A stretch of DNA of 64,000 nt from JASGKO01 sp049840595 (GCA_049840595.1 JASGKO010000036.1:186001-250000); one strand, 5' to 3'. Positions 14,949 to 24,925 are shown, numbered from the stretch's first letter. Numbers and translations: made by a program. The notes: generated by a model not told the origin, from the sequence alone.

Positions 14949-17938
14949 ATGAATGGTCACCGACAGGATTCATCCAAAGCCGCTTGCAGGCGGCGCGTTT
15001 TTCAGCAGCAAAGCACTCTCGAAAGGGATACTCCGGAAATTCCAAGCCCTTTTCTCCGCAGCGGGGCGAAGCCGGTAAAAATCCGCGCTTCCGTGCTGCT
15101 GACGTTCTTGCTGGCGATCGGTCTTTTGACGGCGCCCCTCGCCCACGCCACCTTTCACCTGATGCAGATCGAGCAGGTGATCGGCGGCGTCAATGGCGAC
15201 ACCAGCGTGCAGGCCATCCAGTTGCGGATGCGTTCGCCAGGGCAATCGTTCGTTTCCGGCGCGAAGCTTTTTGCTTACGATGCGACCGGCAGCAACCCGG
15301 TGCTGCTGATTCAATTTCCCTCGAATGTCTCCCACGCAAGTTCCGGCAGCACGATTCTGATTGCGACCTCCAACTTTTCCACCCACACCAACCCGGCGCT
15401 CACGCCCGACTTCACTTTCACCAATCCGATTCCCAGCGGCTATCTCGCCGCGGGACGGATCGTTTATACCGACTCGGGCAACAACATCCTGTGGTCGGTG
15501 GCGTTTGGCGGTTCCGGCTACACCGGCAGCGACACCGGGGCCACGACCAATGATTCCGATGGAAACTTTGCCCCGGCCTTTGCCAATGCCCTGCCGACCA
15601 GCACGGGACAGGCGCTGCTCTTCCAGGGCGCGGCCAGCGCGGCCAGCACCAATAATGCGGCCGACTATGCGGTGACCTCGGGCGCGGCCACCTTCAGCAA
15701 CAATGCGGGAGCGACCGGGGTCGTCATCGACAATTCCGTTTCCATCCCGGCGATCACGCGGGGCGCGGCCCGCGTGGGCTTGCAAAGCGTGGCCACCGGC
15801 CTGGTGGCGCCGACGGATCTCGTGAGCGCGAATGACGGCACTGGACGGCTCTTTGTCGTGGATCAGGCCGGAAAAGTGTGGCTGATCAAAAATGGGCAAC
15901 TGGTGAGCCAGCCCTTTCTGGATCTCAGCAGCCGGCTGGTGACGCTGGATACGGACTATGACGAGCGCGGATTGCTCGGGCTGGCTTTTCATCCGGGCTT
16001 TGCCGATCCAAACAGTCCGGGCTACCGCAAACTCTACACCTACAGCAGCGAGCCGGTGAGCGGGAGCGCCGACTTCACGGTGACGATGACGGGCAGCCCG
16101 GATCACCAAAGCGTCGTGACGGAATGGCAGGTCTCCGCCGCCAATGCCGATCTCGTCGATACGAGCAAGCGGCGCGAGGTGCTGCGCGTCGATGAACCGG
16201 AATTCAACCACAACGGCGGCAAGCTCGCCTTTCGCTCCAGCGACGGGTATCTCTACATCTCGCTCGGCGACGGCGGCGCGGCCAACGACGTGGGCGACGG
16301 GCACAACGTCACCACGGGGAATGGGCAGGACCTCCACACCGTGCTCGGAAAAATCCTGCGGATCGATCCGCTCGCTCCCGCGCTCACCACCGGGAGCAGC
16401 GATGCCACCAGCGCCAATGGAAATTACCGCGTTCCGGCCTCGAACCCCTTGGTGGGCGCGGATGGAGTCGATGAAATCTACGCCTACGGACTGCGCAACC
16501 CGTTCCGCTTTTCCTTCGACATCGCGACGGGCGTGGACCGGCTGGTGGCGGGGGATGTGGGGCAGAACAGCGTCGAGGAAGTGGATCTCGTGGAGCTGGG
16601 AAAAAACTACGGTTGGAACAAGAAGGAAGGCAGCTTCCTCTTCGATCCCACGACGGCGGACATCAGCGTGGATCTCGCGACCGACCCCGCGCTCACCGAT
16701 CCGGTGCTGGAGTATGGGCACAGCGATGGCAGTGCGGTGATCGGGGGCTACGTCTATCGTGGCGACGAGATCCCGGAACTGGCGGGCAAATATGTCTTCG
16801 GGGATTTTTCACAAAGCTTCGAGCAACCTGCCGGCTGTTCTATGCGGAGATCGGCACCGCGGGAATCCGTGAATTGAAAGTGGGCTTCAATCACCAGGGC
16901 CCCGGGCTTTTTCTGAAAGGCATCGGTGCCGATGAAAATGGCGAGCTCTACGTGCTCGGGGCGCAGGATCTGGGACCGACCGGGACCACTGGCGAGGTGC
17001 TCAAGATCGTCCCGATTCCGGAAAAAATCGCGGTGGGCAGCGGACTGAAGACTGCCTCCACCGTGCGCCTGCTCGATGCCGTCGCTGGCACGCAGGATAC
17101 CCTCCTGGCCGGGCACGCGAGCACTTTCACCCATGGCACCCCGGTCGCGCTCGGGGATGTGAATGGGGATGGCGTGGCCGATCTCATCACCGGCACGGGA
17201 CCGGGCGAGAAACCGGAGATCAAGGTGTTTGACGGCGTGACCCATGCCGAGCTGGCGAGCTTCCTCGCCTACCCATCGAGTTTCCGCGGCGGGGTCTTTG
17301 TCGCGGCGGGAGATGTCAACGGGGATGGCGTGGCCGAAATCATTGCCGCCCCGGGCAGCGGCACGGCTCCGCTGGTGAAGGTGTTCAACCACGATGGCAG
17401 CCAGTTGCTCCAGAGCTTCCTGGCTTACAAGAAGGGCTTCCACGGCGGGGTGCGGGTGGCTGTCGGCGACGTGGACAACGATGGCACGGCGGAGATCATC
17501 ACCGCCCCGGGAAAAGGCGCGCAAAGGCCGGTGGTGGAGATTTTCAAAATGGACGGCACGCTCCTTTCGAGCATTACCGCGTATGACAACACCTTCCACG
17601 GCGGAGTGTTTGTCGCCGCCGGGGATGTCAATGGCGATGGCAAGGCGGAGGTGATCACGGGCCCGGGAGCCGGCGATCCCGTGGTGAAGCTCTTCCAGGC
17701 CAATGGCACGCTGATCACGAGCGTGGAAGCCTTTGCCTCCCACATGCACAACGGCGTGCACGTGGGAGCGGCGGATATCAACGGGGATGGCGCAACGGAC
17801 ATTCTCGCGTGCCCGGCGGCGGGCAAGGACCAGACAGTCCGGGTCTTCGACGCCGCCACCGGAGACACCCTGCGCGAATTTCAAGCCTTCAGCACCGGGG
17901 GTGGAACGGGAGTGTATGTGACGGGAAGCGGGGATTAG
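14949..17938 (+). CDS. secreted glucose/sorbosone dehydrogenase-like protein with FG-GAP repeats (apparent frameshift)
   Basis: One gene read in two frames: 14949-16877, then the -1 frame from about 16832 to the stop at 17938. The N-terminus is long and charged, then a signal peptide (ASVLLTFLLAIGLLTAPLAHA) leads into a lamin-tail-like region. Next comes a PQQ-dependent GSDH beta-propeller (FVVDQAGKVWLI, DERGLLGLAFHPGF, GLRNPFRFSFD, LGKNYGWN, VFGDFS). After the shift, five FG-GAP/integrin-type calcium loops follow (DVNGDGVADLI, DVNGDGVAEII, DVDNDGTAEII, DVNGDGKAEVI, DINGDGATDIL). The shift sits near CCTGCCGGCTG at 16827-16837, where the frame jumps from the GSDH motif into LFYAEIGTAGI. A lost base (or 4 bases of a GGCC duplication) would explain it; an assembly error is likely. 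The start is uncertain. Substrate unknown; probably an extracellular sugar-oxidising or carbohydrate-binding propeller. Confidence 0.75.
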
Positions 17939-18067
17939 GCCGGGCTTCCGGATGGGGAGGCGGGAGACGGTGCTGGCCTGGGAGGGAACTCCTGCAGAGT
18001 TCGGGAATTTGGTGGGGAGGTTCCCGGGGCTGGACTCGGCGCGCGGGTTGCGGCTAACGTGCGGCCC

Positions 18068-18997
18068 ATGTTGAAAGAAGCTTCCATTTTCGTAGCCGGA
18101 CACCGTGGACTCGTGGGCGGGGCCGTCGTGCGCAACCTGCAGGCGCACGGTTACGAAAAGATCCTCACCCGCAGCCGCCAGGAAGTCGATCTGCGCGATC
18201 AGGAGTCGGTGCGGAAATTTTATGCGGAGAACCAGCCGCAGGTGGTCGTGGTGGCAGCGGCCAAGGTGGGCGGGATCAAGGCGAATAACGATTATCCCGT
18301 CGAATTCCTGCTGGAGAACCTGCAAATCCAGAACAACTTGATCGCCGGGGCCCATGAGGCTGGAGTGAAAAAGCTGCTCTTTCTCGGCAGCTCCTGCATC
18401 TACCCCAAATTCGCCCCCCAGCCGATTCACGAGGATTCCCTGCTCACCGGCGCGCTGGAGCCGACCAACGATGCCTATGCGATTGCGAAGATCGCCGGGA
18501 TCAAGCTCTGCCAGTCGTATGGGAAGGAATACGGGGCCGATTTCATCAGCGCAATGCCGACGAACCTGTACGGCCCGGGCGACAACTTTGATCTGCAAGG
18601 CTCGCATGTGCTTCCGGCCCTGCTGCGCAAGGTGCATGAGGCGAAAAAGAACGGCACCCCGGAGATCGTCGTCTGGGGCACCGGCACGCCGCGCCGGGAA
18701 TTCCTGCACGTGGACGATATGGCGGACGCCTGCCGCCACCTGCTGGAAAACTACGATTCGCCGGAAATTGTGAACGTCGGCTGCGGCGAGGACGTGACCA
18801 TCCGCGAGCTGGCGGAACTCATCTGCGAAGTGCTGGGCTACGAGGGGAAGCTTGTTTTCGACACCACGAAGCCCGATGGCACCCCGCGCAAGCTGCTCGA
18901 CACCTCGCGGCTGACCTCCCTCGGCTGGAAGCCGCGCATTGCCCTGCGGGATGGCATTGCGGGGACCTACGCCTGGTATCTGGAGCATATCGCTTAG
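18068..18997 (+). CDS. fcl: GDP-L-fucose synthase
   Basis: A 309-residue short-chain dehydrogenase/reductase epimerase-reductase that converts GDP-4-keto-6-deoxymannose to GDP-L-fucose with NADPH. The nucleotide-binding motif is VAGHRGLVGGAV, the catalytic serine lies in FLGSSCIYPK and the YxxxK pair in DAYAIAKIAG. Family blocks AAAKVGGI, PTNLYGPGDNFD and WGTGTPRREFLHVDD are intact. Start ATG 18068 is preferred; a GTG 9 nt upstream is possible. The partner gmd is not next to it. The product would feed fucosylated surface polysaccharide. Confidence 0.95.
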   Translation: MLKEASIFVAGHRGLVGGAVVRNLQAHGYEKILTRSRQEVDLRDQESVRKFYAENQPQVVVVAAAKVGGIKANNDYPVEFLLENLQIQNNLIAGAHEAGVKKLLFLGSSCIYPKFAPQPIHEDSLLTGALEPTNDAYAIAKIAGIKLCQSYGKEYGADFISAMPTNLYGPGDNFDLQGSHVLPALLRKVHEAKKNGTPEIVVWGTGTPRREFLHVDDMADACRHLLENYDSPEIVNVGCGEDVTIRELAELICEVLGYEGKLVFDTTKPDGTPRKLLDTSRLTSLGWKPRIALRDGIAGTYAWYLEHIA

Positions 18998-19032
18998 AGC
19001 CTGCTGAAGGGCTTGGAGCGAGGAAACGTGGT

Positions 19033-19083
19033 GTTCCGGGTGGAACACTCCGCTGGAGTGCGTGGTCCGGCGGCTCGCCGGAT
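19033..19083. repeat. dispersed two-palindrome element, copy B (inverted relative to copy A)
   Basis: GTTCCGGGTGGAA, then CACTCC-GCT-GGAGTG, then TCCGGCG-GCT-CGCCGGA. Its reverse complement matches copy A at 14784-14838 part for part, with base changes that keep the palindromes paired. Looser similarity continues on the far side (GGCTTGAG...GGGA versus GGCTTGAGAATGGA). It fills most of the gap between fcl and the next gene. Confidence 0.65.
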
Positions 19084-19244
19084 CGAAAGAGCGAGCGGGT
19101 GATTTTTACCAGGGGCCGGCTTGAGAATGGAGAGCGCTCCCCGGAGCCTGGTGGAGCGGTTGCCCGGGATTTCGTCATGCCCCCCGCCCCGGGTCGATGG
19201 GATCGCAAGGAGATTTGAGAAGGCCTGACAACCGGGAGCGCCGC

Positions 19245-19526
19245 TTACTTCCTGAGCACGGCCAGGATGCCGATGGCGAGAATCACCGCCCCGTCGATAA
19301 AAATAATCTGGCAGGCGTGGTCCAGCCACGGGCTGGACACTCCCGGCGCTCCCAGGCCGTGAAACATGGCCAGATAGAGGAGGGCCGTCGGGACCGGAAC
19401 CAGGGCGATGAGGGCCGTAACCACGCGCACCGGACGCTCTGGCAAGAGGAAGCTGAACATCAACCACACGGCGGAAAAGACCATCGCGGCCATGATGACG
19501 GGAAACAAATGGGTGACACCTTGCAT
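19245..19526 (-). CDS. small three-helix membrane protein, function unknown
   Basis: A 93-residue protein beginning MQGVTHLFPVIMAAMVF, with three hydrophobic segments: about 6-26, 34-55 and 70-90 (IIFIDGAVILAIGILAVL). The open frame extends further upstream but that part lies over yqeY and has no protein character, so I start at 19526. It is divergent from yqeY (68 nt between starts). I do not recognise a family. Confidence 0.55.
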   Translation of the reverse strand: MQGVTHLFPVIMAAMVFSAVWLMFSFLLPERPVRVVTALIALVPVPTALLYLAMFHGLGAPGVSSPWLDHACQIIFIDGAVILAIGILAVLRK

Positions 19527-19593
19527 CAACGCTATGTAAACCTGCGGGAAAGCGGTTGCGCAAGGGATTGATTGCGTCCATGTTGCGCGCCCT

Positions 19594-20046
19594 ATGAATT
19601 TCCAGGAACGGATCGACAATGACCTGAAGGAAGCGATGAAGGCCCGCGAGACGGAACGCCTCAACGTATTGCGCATGCTGAAGGCAGCGCTGAAGAACCT
19701 CGCCATTGAAAAAGGCGGCCTCCAATTCCAGCTCGAAGAGGCGGATGCCCTCGCGGTAGTCCGCAAGCAGGTAAAGCAGCGCCACGACTCCATCGAAGGC
19801 TTTGAAAAGGGCGGTCGCCCCGAGCTCGCCGAGAAGGAAAAATCGGAACTAAAAATCCTGCAAAGCTATCTGCCCCAGCAACTTTCCGAGGAAGAGCTCT
19901 CGGCGCTGGTCAAGGAAGCCATCGCCGAAGCGGGCGCGACTTCCAAGCAGCAACTGGGGGCGGTGATGAAGCTTGCGAATGCCAAAGCCGCCGGGCGCGC
20001 CGAAGGCAAGGCGATCAGCGCCGAAGTGCAGAAGCAACTTTCGTGA
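19594..20046 (+). CDS. yqeY: GatB/YqeY domain-containing protein
   Basis: A 150-residue helical protein of the YqeY family, related to the C-terminal tRNA-binding tail of GatB. It begins MNFQERIDNDLKEAMKARET and has RLNVLRMLKAALKN, ELKILQSYLPQQLSEEEL and GAVMKLANAKAAGRAEGK. Its role in tRNA-dependent amidation is inferred from the family, not shown. Its TGA overlaps the GTG of ispD by 4 nt, so translation is probably coupled. Confidence 0.92.
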   Translation: MNFQERIDNDLKEAMKARETERLNVLRMLKAALKNLAIEKGGLQFQLEEADALAVVRKQVKQRHDSIEGFEKGGRPELAEKEKSELKILQSYLPQQLSEEELSALVKEAIAEAGATSKQQLGAVMKLANAKAAGRAEGKAISAEVQKQLS

Positions 20047-20741
20047 GTTCACTTTCCGCCATTATCGTTGCCGCCGGCAGCAGCCGTCGCATGGGCTTTG
20101 ACAAGCTTTTTGCCCCATTGCACGGCCGGCTGGTGGTGGAGCATTCGATCGCCGCCTTCGAGCAAAGCCCGGAGGTCGGAGAGATCATCATCGTCACGCG
20201 CCGGGACCGGATTCCGGTGCTGAAGAAGGTGGCGGACGACAACGGCTTTCACAAGGTGACCAAGATCATCGAAGGCGGGGCCGAGCGCCACCTCTCGGTG
20301 TGGCACGGGCTGCAAAATGTGAGCGCCACGGCGAATTTCGTGGCGGTCCACGACGGGGCGCGTCCCCTCACCACGCCGAAGATGATCGATGAATGTCTCG
20401 CCCAGGCCCGCAAGGAAGGCGCGGCCTGCTGCGCCGCCCCGGTGCCCGATACGGTGAAGCGCGCTTCCACGGACGGGATCGTTTCCGAAAGCGTCAGCCG
20501 CGAAGGGCTGTGGGCCATGCAGACGCCGCAAATTTTTTCCACCCCGCTCCTGGTCCAGGCTTACGGCCAGGTGATTGCACTGCATGAGCCGGTGACCGAT
20601 GAAGTCTCCGCCGTGCAGCATCTGGGCCGGAAAATTGCGCTTTATTTGAACAATGACTGGAATTTCAAAATCACCTATCCGCAGGATCTCGTGCTGGCGG
20701 AACAGGTTTTGCGGCTTCGGGAAAAAGGGAGTGCAAAATGA
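20043..20741 (+). CDS. ispD: 2-C-methyl-D-erythritol 4-phosphate cytidylyltransferase
   Basis: A 232-residue enzyme of the MEP isoprenoid pathway that joins CTP to methylerythritol phosphate. It starts with GTG (overlapping the yqeY stop). The nucleotide-binding loop is IVAAGSSRRMGFDKLF, followed by VAVHDGARPLTT, APVPDTVKRAS and the C-terminal WNFKITYPQDLVLAEQ, all typical. It overlaps the next gene by ATGA. The three overlapping genes form an operon, although their functions are unrelated. Confidence 0.94.
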   Translation: MSSLSAIIVAAGSSRRMGFDKLFAPLHGRLVVEHSIAAFEQSPEVGEIIIVTRRDRIPVLKKVADDNGFHKVTKIIEGGAERHLSVWHGLQNVSATANFVAVHDGARPLTTPKMIDECLAQARKEGAACCAAPVPDTVKRASTDGIVSESVSREGLWAMQTPQIFSTPLLVQAYGQVIALHEPVTDEVSAVQHLGRKIALYLNNDWNFKITYPQDLVLAEQVLRLREKGSAK

Positions 20742-22027
20742 GCGGTGAATATCGACTGAGCAAGCTCCCGAACGGAGTCCGCATCGCCACCCGCGAAATG
20801 CCGCACATGCACACGGCTTGCATGGGCATCTGGACCGGCATCGGCTCGCGCCATGAAAGCGCGCAGGAATGCGGGCTGTCGCACTTCCTGGAGCACATGC
20901 TGTTCAAGGGGACGAAGAAGCGGAACTCGCGCCAGATCACCGAAGCGGTGGAAGGCGTGGGCGGCTACCTGAATGCCTTCACCACCGAGGACCACACCTG
21001 CTATTACGCCAAGGCGGGGGCCGCGCATTTCGACCGGCTCGCGGAGGTGCTTGCGGATATTTACTGCCACTCCGTCTTCGAGCCCGACGAGATCGAGCGC
21101 GAGCGCGACGTGATCTCCGAGGAGATCTCGATGTATCGCGACCAGCCGGCCCAGCATGTGCAGGAGCTGCTGAGCGAAACGATGTGGCCGGGCCGCCCGC
21201 TGGGGCGTCCGCTCACCGGCACGGTGGAGTCCATTTCCCAGTTCCAGCGCAAGGATTTGCAACGCTTCTGGCGCGAGAATTATCACGCTGAAAACACGAT
21301 CGTCACGGTCGCCGGGTGCATTACCCACGAGGAAGCGGTGGCCAGCCTCGCGCCGCGCCTGGGCAAGCTGCATGCCGGAGCGCCGCGCCGCTACTCCAGC
21401 GGTCGCACGAAGAGCCGGGGGCCGCGGGTGCAGTTGCACACGCAGGATACCGGGCAGACGCATGTGGCGATGGGCTTTTTCACCGGTGGCCGGCGCGACA
21501 AGCAACGCTTTGCGCTCAAGTTGCTGAGCGTCATCCTCGGCGAAAACATGAGTTCGCGCCTGTTTCAACAACTGCGGGAGCGCCATGGCTTTTGCTATTC
21601 GGTGCAATCGGGGCTCACGATTCTTTCCGATGTGGGCCTGCTCAGCATCAGCGCCGGGGTGGATACGGGGAAATTGCAATCCGCGCTCAAGGTGACACTG
21701 CGGGAAATCGAGCGGCTCTGCGAGAAGGCGCCGTCGCGCCATGAGCTGCACCAGGCGAAGGAATACACCGTGGGCCAGACGCTGATGTGCCTCGAAAGCA
21801 CGACCAACCAGATGCTGTGGATGGGCGAGAGCCTGCTCGGCTACCGGTCGATCCAGAATCCGTGCGAGATCGAGCACCAACTCCAGCAGGTGACGGCGGC
21901 CGAAGTGCAGCAGGCGGCCTGCGATTGCCTGCACCACGGGGGCCTGGGCATGGCGGTGGTGAGCCCGATGAAGGACGTGGAGAAGCTGATCTCGTGGATC
22001 GGCCACGGCTGCGATTGCGGCTGCTAG
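20738..22027 (+). CDS. M16-family zinc metallopeptidase (processing-peptidase type)
   Basis: A 429-residue pitrilysin-family protein. The inverted zinc motif HFLEH (H49, E52, H53) is in LSHFLEHMLFKGT, and the downstream glutamate lies in DVISEEISMYRDQP. The non-catalytic half has the R/Y substrate-binding region (RHGFCYSVQSG). The length fits the two-domain bacterial M16B group. No signal peptide is visible, so it is probably cytoplasmic or peripheral. The C-terminus is odd: it ends GCDCGC, giving three cysteines in the last five residues. Start codon overlaps the ispD stop. Confidence 0.93.
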   Translation: MSGEYRLSKLPNGVRIATREMPHMHTACMGIWTGIGSRHESAQECGLSHFLEHMLFKGTKKRNSRQITEAVEGVGGYLNAFTTEDHTCYYAKAGAAHFDRLAEVLADIYCHSVFEPDEIERERDVISEEISMYRDQPAQHVQELLSETMWPGRPLGRPLTGTVESISQFQRKDLQRFWRENYHAENTIVTVAGCITHEEAVASLAPRLGKLHAGAPRRYSSGRTKSRGPRVQLHTQDTGQTHVAMGFFTGGRRDKQRFALKLLSVILGENMSSRLFQQLRERHGFCYSVQSGLTILSDVGLLSISAGVDTGKLQSALKVTLREIERLCEKAPSRHELHQAKEYTVGQTLMCLESTTNQMLWMGESLLGYRSIQNPCEIEHQLQQVTAAEVQQAACDCLHHGGLGMAVVSPMKDVEKLISWIGHGCDCGC

Positions 22028-22065
22028 GGCGGTTCAATAAACGTTGGAACCATGAGCAGCAGGAT

Positions 22066-22158
22066 GGGTGGGCGGCGCAGTTTGCGGCGCGGTCTTTGCG
22101 AACGTCCGGGAAGTTCGTTTTGGCGAGACGCCAAAACCGGCGGGCGGGACGCCCACCC
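22066..22158. repeat. palindromic intergenic element with 9-bp terminal inverted repeats
   Basis: Outer arms GGGTGGGCG (22066-22074) and CGCCCACCC (22150-22158) enclose GTTTTGGCG-AGA-CGCCAAAAC (22117-22137). It lies between two convergent genes and has no coding content. The form resembles REP/MITE-like elements; only one copy is seen here. Confidence 0.6.
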
Positions 22159-22236
22159 TACCCGAGAACAGCCGCGGCGCGACCGCAGAAAAAAATCAGC
22201 TCCCGCTTCCCGGATCGCCTGGAAGATGGACGGCTT

Positions 22237-22851
22237 TTACTGCTGGACGGTCACCGGGGTGCCGACTTTGACCTTTTCGTAAATCAAGGGTGCGATCTCG
22301 GCGGGGAGCCGGATGCAGCCGTGCGAGGCAGGATAACCGGGAAGGATGCCGATGTGCATGCCCACCCCGTCGCCCGTGAGGCGCATGAAAAAGAGCATGG
22401 GCGCGCCCGAGTAGTGCGTCCCGCTCGGCGCGGAATCGATCTTCAAGCTGACGCCGCCGCGGACGACGCGACCTTTGGAGTCCACAAAATTTCCGTAAAC
22501 GCTGGAGCGGTGATCCTTGTCTTTCTCCAACACCTTGAAGTCCCCGGTCGGGGTCATGCCCGCCCGCTTGCCGGAGGAAATGGGGGTGTCGATGTAGGTA
22601 TCTCCATTGACCATGAGGTAGGCGCGCTGGCGCGAGAGCGACACGAGCACGTTGGAATTCTCGGGCGTGATTACATCCCGCAACCGCGCCGTGATCTTGG
22701 GCGGGTCCTGCCGGGAAAGCAATTCGCTCGCCTTCTTCATGGCCGGGCGCGGGTGGGGCGCGGCGGGCCCCTCTGCCCATCCCTGCATTTGAGCAAACGA
22801 GAGGGTTGCCAGAATGGCGACTGCAACTTTAGATAAGCGACATGATCTCAT
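22237..22851 (-). CDS. secreted L,D-transpeptidase (YkuD domain)
   Basis: A 204-residue periplasmic enzyme that cross-links peptidoglycan stems or attaches proteins to them. A signal peptide (VAVAILATLSFAQMQGWAE) is followed by a linker and the YkuD domain (about 66-203). The catalytic signature is GMHIGILPGYPASHGCIRLP, with H177 and nucleophile C179. Other family blocks: ISSGKRAGMTPTGDFKV. It is divergent from the envelope protein gene at 22890, with a short shared promoter region. The family is common in Verrucomicrobiota. Confidence 0.92.
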   Translation of the reverse strand: MRSCRLSKVAVAILATLSFAQMQGWAEGPAAPHPRPAMKKASELLSRQDPPKITARLRDVITPENSNVLVSLSRQRAYLMVNGDTYIDTPISSGKRAGMTPTGDFKVLEKDKDHRSSVYGNFVDSKGRVVRGGVSLKIDSAPSGTHYSGAPMLFFMRLTGDGVGMHIGILPGYPASHGCIRLPAEIAPLIYEKVKVGTPVTVQQ

Positions 22852-22889
22852 GCGTGCGGAACAATCCGTGTTACTTAATTGGTGTCCTC

Positions 22890-24674
22890 ATGAGGTTCAA
22901 TCAGAAAGCTCCATCCCTTTTTCAGGGCGTCGCCCTCTTTTTCCTGCTGTTGCTCCCGGTTTTTTGCGCCCACGGCGAGATCAATTCGCCCGGCAGCCCC
23001 CCTTCCCAAGCGGTTCCGCTGACAATTCACGTTCCGCGCGGGGAAGCGATTTCCTTCAAATTGAGCGTGTACGGCCCTCCGGAATCGGTAAAATTTCTTC
23101 TTCGCTCGAAGCCAGTTTATGGAACGCTTTCCGCCGCCACGCTGGAAGGGCACGGGGATGTGGTGGTCACCTACCGTCATTCCGGCGAGAAAATGCAGAC
23201 GCAAGATCGCTTTACCTATGCGGCCAAGACCAATGGCGGCGTTTCCGCCGCGGCGGAGGTGACGATCGACATCGACGACCCGCCTTCGAAGCTGGTGGTG
23301 ACCAATCGCCTGGACTTTGGCGATGTGCCGGTGAGCGAGAGCAAGGAGCTCGAACTGCAGTTGAGCAATCTCGGCGGCGCTCCGGCGACTGGCACCATGG
23401 ATACGGATACGCCGTGGCAGATTCGTGAAAACCCGGCCTATCTCGTTCCCGGCGGGGACCGTCGGAAATTTCATCTCATTTTTACCCCCGATCATGTGGG
23501 GCCGGTGGAGGGATCCGTCATTTACTCTTCGGACCGCGGCACGATTACCGAGATCTATGGGCGGGGCGTGGAGTCGTATTACCTCGACACTGGCACCTTG
23601 AGGCTGCAAGCGACCGAGGCAAAAGCACCGCCGGTTTCGAAGGTGACGGTGCATAATCGCCTGCGCGACAATTTACACCTGCAAATCACCGCTCCGTCGC
23701 CGATCGAGGCTCCGGCGACGCTGGAAATCCCTCCGCTGGGCACGGCGGAGCTGGCCTTTTCCGCTCCGGCGGGGTTGGCGGCGCCGATTGATGATTTTGC
23801 GACCATTTCCGACGGCACTTTCACCGGGCGCCTGCATCTGCTGGTGAACGCCGCGCCCGCCGTGCTCATGCTCGACCAGACGAAGCTGGATTTCGGGCCG
23901 GTCGCCGCCGAAGGCACCAAGCGGCTGACGCTGACGATCAAAAACACGGGCGCAAGCGCGGCGACCGTCTCCAGCCGCATCGACAAGCCATTTCAAATCG
24001 CGAGCGCGGACATGACCTTCGATCTTGCCCCGGGAGCAAGCCGCCCGATCACACTCGCCTTTGCTCCGACCCAGGAGGGGATCGCCACCGCGACGCTTAC
24101 CTTGAGCTCCAGCACCCAAAATCTCACCGCCACCTGCACCGGGGAAGGCCAGACCCCGCAACCAATCACCAAGACGGTAAGCGGCTCCATTCCCATCTAC
24201 GACATGGAAAAGACGGCTCTGGCCCAACCCACGCCGAAGGAATACGCCACCCTGCCCGCCGTAAAATCCCTGACTGCCATCAAGGTAAATCCCACCAGCG
24301 TCACGCTCGAGTGGCCGGTTCCCAGCCCCGCGCCGAAGGCCTACCGCTTCGAGCAGCTCCTGCTGGTGCGGGATGCGAAAAACAAGCTCGCCCTGGAATG
24401 GCAGAGCCTGCCGAATCCCGATTACGCCATCGCCGGGGGGAAGGCCACGATGCGGGTTACCGGGCTGGCTCCCCATGAGTTTCTGGTCGCTCGCGTGGTA
24501 GCGGTGGATGAACAGGGGCGCCCCACCCACCCCTCGCCCGAACTCCGGGTCCAAACGCCGCCCCGCCAGTGGCCTTCGTTTTTGAGCCTGTTGATGACTC
24601 TGCTGGCGGGACTGATTGGATACCTGGGATGGAATAAATGGAAAAATCGAAATGCCCCGCTGAGTGGTTTCTAG
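22890..24674 (+). CDS. envelope protein with choice-of-anchor-D-type and FN3-like domains, C-terminal membrane anchor
   Basis: A 594-residue secreted protein. After a signal peptide (LFQGVALFFLLLLPVFCAHG) comes a VCBS/cadherin-like region (about 40-125), then two Ig-like choice-of-anchor-D modules (NRLDFGDVPVSESKELELQLSN and QTKLDFGPVAAEGTKRLTLTIKN). A fibronectin-III-like domain follows (VNPTSVTLEWPVPSP). One transmembrane helix near the end (FLSLLMTLLAGLIGYLGW) precedes a basic tail, so the bulk should face the periplasm. The start ATG 22890 puts the signal peptide at the N-terminus; the ORF extends 48 nt further up. No catalytic motif; probably structural or protein-binding. Confidence 0.7.
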   Translation: MRFNQKAPSLFQGVALFFLLLLPVFCAHGEINSPGSPPSQAVPLTIHVPRGEAISFKLSVYGPPESVKFLLRSKPVYGTLSAATLEGHGDVVVTYRHSGEKMQTQDRFTYAAKTNGGVSAAAEVTIDIDDPPSKLVVTNRLDFGDVPVSESKELELQLSNLGGAPATGTMDTDTPWQIRENPAYLVPGGDRRKFHLIFTPDHVGPVEGSVIYSSDRGTITEIYGRGVESYYLDTGTLRLQATEAKAPPVSKVTVHNRLRDNLHLQITAPSPIEAPATLEIPPLGTAELAFSAPAGLAAPIDDFATISDGTFTGRLHLLVNAAPAVLMLDQTKLDFGPVAAEGTKRLTLTIKNTGASAATVSSRIDKPFQIASADMTFDLAPGASRPITLAFAPTQEGIATATLTLSSSTQNLTATCTGEGQTPQPITKTVSGSIPIYDMEKTALAQPTPKEYATLPAVKSLTAIKVNPTSVTLEWPVPSPAPKAYRFEQLLLVRDAKNKLALEWQSLPNPDYAIAGGKATMRVTGLAPHEFLVARVVAVDEQGRPTHPSPELRVQTPPRQWPSFLSLLMTLLAGLIGYLGWNKWKNRNAPLSGF

Positions 24675-24792
24675 ACCGGTTTTTCTTCGTTTGATGGGAC
24701 TTTGTAAAATTCCTGTGGAAAATAGCTTGCAACCCCATACGGGCTGGCTACTTTTCCCGTCCGCTGTCGCGGTCTGACAGCAAAGGATGTTA

Positions 24793-24867
<75 letters not shown>

Positions 24868-24925
24868 TCATCCTTTTAACCGCTCGGGAGCCCGGTCCTT
24901 CGAGGATTGGCGAGCACCATTGAAA

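Noticed and set aside
16800..16880. Programmed -1 frameshifting in the GSDH gene
   Set aside because: A T5 run is present at 16804-16808, but there is no proper slippery heptamer plus stem at the crossing point, and six similar breaks elsewhere argue for indel errors.
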